NCBI RefSeq assembly: GCF_000702545.1
Contig: NZ_JNIO01000008.1
Span: 62,001 to 126,000 of the forward strand
Reading direction: 5' to 3'
Source of the DNA: Selenomonas sp. AB3002
GTDB taxonomy: Bacteria; Bacillota; Negativicutes; Selenomonadales; Selenomonadaceae
Length of the DNA: 64,000 nucleotides
Shown here: positions 58,606 through 64,000 of the stretch, in pieces
How positions within the stretch are numbered: the stretch's first letter is position 1
Layout of the letters: every line of letters starts with the position of its first letter
Notes under the pieces: model-generated
What the model saw: the letters and a program-made list of their open reading frames with translations, nothing else
Told to the model about the DNA's origin: nothing
Databases searched by the model: none
Translations under genes and position numbers: made by a program

Positions 58606-60393
58606 ATGCAATCTGTATTATCTTTGAGAGCTAAGATTATTGCCATGATGGTAGGGACATCATTGCTGACCATGGTCTGTGTCAGCATCGTGTTCCTGCA
58701 GAACATGATGAGTGAGTCTGACCGTCAGGTGGAAAACTACCGCCAGACGCTGACTGCAGATGTGGAATCTTCCCTGAGGAACGAGACTCAATTGGCTATC
58801 TCGGTGATTGAAGAAGTCCATAAAAAGCAGCAGAAAGGAGAACTGACAGAGGAGCAGGCCAAGAAAGAAGCGGCTGACAGGGTTAGGGAGCTTCGCTACG
58901 ATGAAGGCAAGGGGTATTTCTGGATTGACACTTATGAGGGTGTCAATGTGGTGCTTTTGGGGCGTGACACCGAGGGAAAATCCCGTATCAATTCCGTTGA
59001 TCCTTCCGGACGTTATTTTATCAAGGAAATGATTGAGAATGGCCGCAAGCCTGGGGGCGGCTTCACGGATCTGATGTTTGCCAAGCCTAATGAGACGGAG
59101 CCGTTGCCTAAGCGTAACTACACTGCTACGTATGAGCCTTACAAATGGGTGCTGGGAACTGGCGTTTGGATTGATGATATTGATGTCAAAGTGGCGGAGG
59201 AGCAGGAAAAGGCAGATTCTGCTTTCTGGTCCAGCCTTATCAAACTGCTTGTTTTTGTACTGGTGATGGAAGCCGTCTTCGTGGCTCTGGCCATCTGGGC
59301 AGGCAAGACGATTGTGGCGCCTATTGGCAGGGTTACTGACAGACTTACAGTCCTTGCAACCGGTGATTTCCGTCCGGTCCATAAGGAGGAAGAGGATGCA
59401 GCCAGGTCTGATGAAATCGGCGCCATGACCAGGGCCCTGCAGAAACTCCAGGATAATGTTGATGCCATGATCAAACAGGTGGCAGAAGATGCCCAGCAGG
59501 TAGCTCAGTCTGCTGCTCACCTGACGGAGAACTCCAGCCAGTCGGCTACCGTCAGCGGTCAGATTGCCGATTCTATCGTCAATGTGGCAGGTTCCTGCAG
59601 TGAGCAGTTCACTGAGGTGGAGAATGCAGGCATTCAGACTGAAGAACTGGCTAAGCACATGAATGACTTTGCTGAGACAGTTAAACACGCTGCCGAGGTG
59701 GTAGGGGAGACCAAATCACATGCTGATGACGGTGAAAAGAGCGTCAGCACTGCTGTGCAGCAGATGAAGCTCATCGAGCAGACGGTCAGCGAGTCTGGCA
59801 AGGTTATTGAAGATTTGGGCCATGAGTCAGACAAAATTGGCGCCATTGTTGATGCTATTTCCCAGATTGCCGAGCAGACCAACCTGCTGGCCCTGAACGC
59901 TGCCATCGAGGCTGCCCGTGCTGGTGAGCATGGCCGTGGCTTTGCTGTGGTAGCTGATGAAGTTAGGAAGCTGGCAGAGCAGTCCAGCCAGTCTGCAGGA
60001 GAAATTGCTTCTCTCATCACTTCCATCCAGAATAAGTCCAAGCAGGCTGTTACTGTCATGGAGGAGGGGGTACGCCAGGTACAGAGCGGTACCGCAGCTG
60101 TAGACGGTGCGGGAGCTACTTTCCATAGCATAGCAGGCATGGTAGACAAGGTGGCTCATGATTCCAGAGAAATGGAACTGGCCATCAGGCGGTTGTCGGA
60201 GAATACCAACCTTATTACCAGTGCGATTGAAAAGATCAGCAAGATGAGCCGCAATGTGTCCGGCGAGGCAGAGACTGTATCTGCTGCTACAGAGGAGCAG
60301 ACTGCCACCATGCATGAGATTGCCGCTGCCAGCCGCAAGCTGACGGAGATGGCAAATTCCATGGAAGAAGCTGTGGCTAAGTTCAAGATTTGA
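58606..60393 (+). CDS. Methyl-accepting chemotaxis protein with Cache domain
   Basis: 595 residues from the ATG at 58606 (AAAGGA upstream). Transmembrane helix 1 (about 8-32), sCache_2-type sensor (about 38-205: [28 protein letters not shown]), transmembrane helix 2 (about 212-235), HAMP (about 236-295), signalling domain with [20 protein letters not shown] at the tip. It resembles the receptor at 16293 in domain order, and both sensor parts share DEGKGYF. Ligand unknown, probably small and acidic. Confidence 0.92.
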   Translation: MQSVLSLRAKIIAMMVGTSLLTMVCVSIVFLQNMMSESDRQVENYRQTLTADVESSLRNETQLAISVIEEVHKKQQKGELTEEQAKKEAADRVRELRYDEGKGYFWIDTYEGVNVVLLGRDTEGKSRINSVDPSGRYFIKEMIENGRKPGGGFTDLMFAKPNETEPLPKRNYTATYEPYKWVLGTGVWIDDIDVKVAEEQEKADSAFWSSLIKLLVFVLVMEAVFVALAIWAGKTIVAPIGRVTDRLTVLATGDFRPVHKEEEDAARSDEIGAMTRALQKLQDNVDAMIKQVAEDAQQVAQSAAHLTENSSQSATVSGQIADSIVNVAGSCSEQFTEVENAGIQTEELAKHMNDFAETVKHAAEVVGETKSHADDGEKSVSTAVQQMKLIEQTVSESGKVIEDLGHESDKIGAIVDAISQIAEQTNLLALNAAIEAARAGEHGRGFAVVADEVRKLAEQSSQSAGEIASLITSIQNKSKQAVTVMEEGVRQVQSGTAAVDGAGATFHSIAGMVDKVAHDSREMELAIRRLSENTNLITSAIEKISKMSRNVSGEAETVSAATEEQTATMHEIAAASRKLTEMANSMEEAVAKFKI

Positions 60394-60419
60394 CAGCTAA
60401 AATGATATAATCAAAAAGT

Positions 60420-60457
60420 GGCGGCCGCGACCATCGAGTTTCGGCCGCCGTCTTTTT
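60420..60457 (+). terminator. Terminator of the chemoreceptor gene
   Basis: GGCGGCCG ... CGGCCGCC stem, 14-base loop, then GTCTTTTT. Confidence 0.9.
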
Positions 60458-60548
60458 GCAAAAGGCGTGGATTCATAATGGGATATACTTTAGGGTGAAT
60501 AGGCTGGCAATGCTTAAAAATAATCCTGTAACTTTTTTAAAAAAGTTG

Positions 60549-60577
60549 TTGACAAACACCTTCGAGACGTGTATCAT
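60549..60577 (+). promoter_or_regulatory. rRNA operon promoter P1
   Basis: TTGACA, 17 bases, TATCAT, preceded by an A/T-rich UP-like tract (TTTTTTAAAAAAG). Confidence 0.75.
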
Positions 60578-60685
60578 AATACAAGTCGCTAGCGGGAGCG
60601 GCAAGCACGAAAGAGTTTCCTACAATATAAAAGAGAGCTTTGATTGGCCAGCAAAAAATATTGAAAAAGAAATTCAAAAAAGTGC

Positions 60686-60714
60686 TTGACACTCCGAAAG
60701 AGACAAGATAAAAT
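60686..60714 (+). promoter_or_regulatory. rRNA operon promoter P2
   Basis: TTGACA, 17 bases, TAAAAT, with an A-rich upstream tract. Tandem promoters are normal for rRNA operons. Confidence 0.85.
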
Positions 60715-60749
60715 AAACAAGTCGCTTCAAGCGAGCGGCCCTTGAGAAA

Positions 60750-60803
60750 TCAAGTTGTTCCTTGAAAACTAAACAATGCAAAATGAATCATGCAACATGA
60801 TTC
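60750..60803 (+). promoter_or_regulatory. rRNA leader antitermination/processing region
   Basis: GTTCCTTGAAAACTAAACA is a leader motif that recurs as GATCTTTGAAAACTACACA in the 16S-23S spacer. A perfect hairpin GAATCATG-CAA-CATGATTC follows at 60785-60803. Confidence 0.5.
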
Positions 60804-60917
60804 AAGCCAGATGTTAGTCAAACCTTTTGGTTTGAAATAAAACATCGATTGGTATGAACAACATAGCAATCGGCAATTTCTTTAACAAATGAGAGCTTGA
60901 TTAAGTTCTTCAATACT

Positions 60918-64000
<3,083 letters not shown>

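Overview
The window comes from the chromosome of a diderm (outer-membrane) Firmicute of the class Negativicutes, most likely Selenomonas or a close relative. This rests on a type III decarboxylase closely resembling the Selenomonas ruminantium lysine/ornithine decarboxylase, a periplasm-directed fumarate reductase of the methylmenaquinol type, a phosphoethanolamine-transferase-like enzyme for envelope lipids, a T-box leader on thrS, CIRCE on groESL and reverse rubrerythrin. Most genes are moderately GC-rich. Two blocks (about 1.0-7.2 kb and 35.5-38.7 kb) are strikingly AT-rich and look acquired or fast-evolving.

Layout. 0.1-8.2 kb: exported proteins, including three LPP20-like/coiled-coil/TPR paralogues and three paralogues of an unknown secreted family, plus one cytosolic gene with uracil-DNA-glycosylase-like motifs. 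8.3-10.9 kb: HipA-like kinase, small HExxH protein, nudC. 10.97-11.3 kb: tmRNA. 11.5-15.1 kb (minus): mfrA-mfrB-mfrE fumarate reductase, preceded by a LysR regulator. 16.3-20 kb: a Cache-domain chemoreceptor and a phosphoethanolamine-transferase-like enzyme. 20-26.9 kb (minus): a degenerate P-type ATPase relative followed by cydA-cydB-cydD-cydC. 27-33 kb: DhaM-like protein, DUF2156 protein, purine permease with xpt, comEC. 33.3-35 kb: a minimal sufC-sufB pair. 35-39.8 kb: retropepsin-like pair, an AT-rich DUF262/HNH defence-type gene and a macro-domain protein. 39.9-43.5 kb: membrane and secreted proteins and a GH84 glycosidase. 43.6-46.3 kb: T-box-thrS and rpmB. 47.2-50.7 kb: tRNA-Leu, the decarboxylase with a structured leader, a protein with an internal repeat and an HD-GYP protein. 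50.8-55 kb: reverse rubrerythrin, tsaE-tsaB-rimI-tsaD and an ANTAR regulator. 55.2-60.4 kb: groES-groEL, tRNA-Arg, hypothetical genes and a second chemoreceptor. 60.5 kb to the end: an rRNA operon (16S, spacer without tRNA, partial 23S).

How the genes fit together. Anaerobic respiration is represented by mfrABE. Oxygen scavenging and protection are represented by cytochrome bd (cydAB), its maturation exporter (cydDC) and reverse rubrerythrin. Envelope biology is represented by the exported TPR proteins, the phosphoethanolamine-transferase-like enzyme and the decarboxylase, whose S. ruminantium counterpart supplies peptidoglycan-linked cadaverine. Translation quality control is represented by tmRNA, thrS, rpmB and the t6A genes tsaB/D/E.

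The most interesting unexplained signals are four. First, a family of palindromic intergenic repeats includes two ~93-bp copies at 45.9 and 55.0 kb whose arms differ by compensating base changes; shorter relatives sit on the promoters of sufC and tsaE. Second, a P1B-ATPase-like protein without catalytic residues lies directly upstream of cydA. Third, a promoter-proximal two-domain structured RNA precedes the decarboxylase gene. Fourth, an AT-rich cluster encodes secreted paralogues. The 16S gene also carries an enlarged V1 helix.
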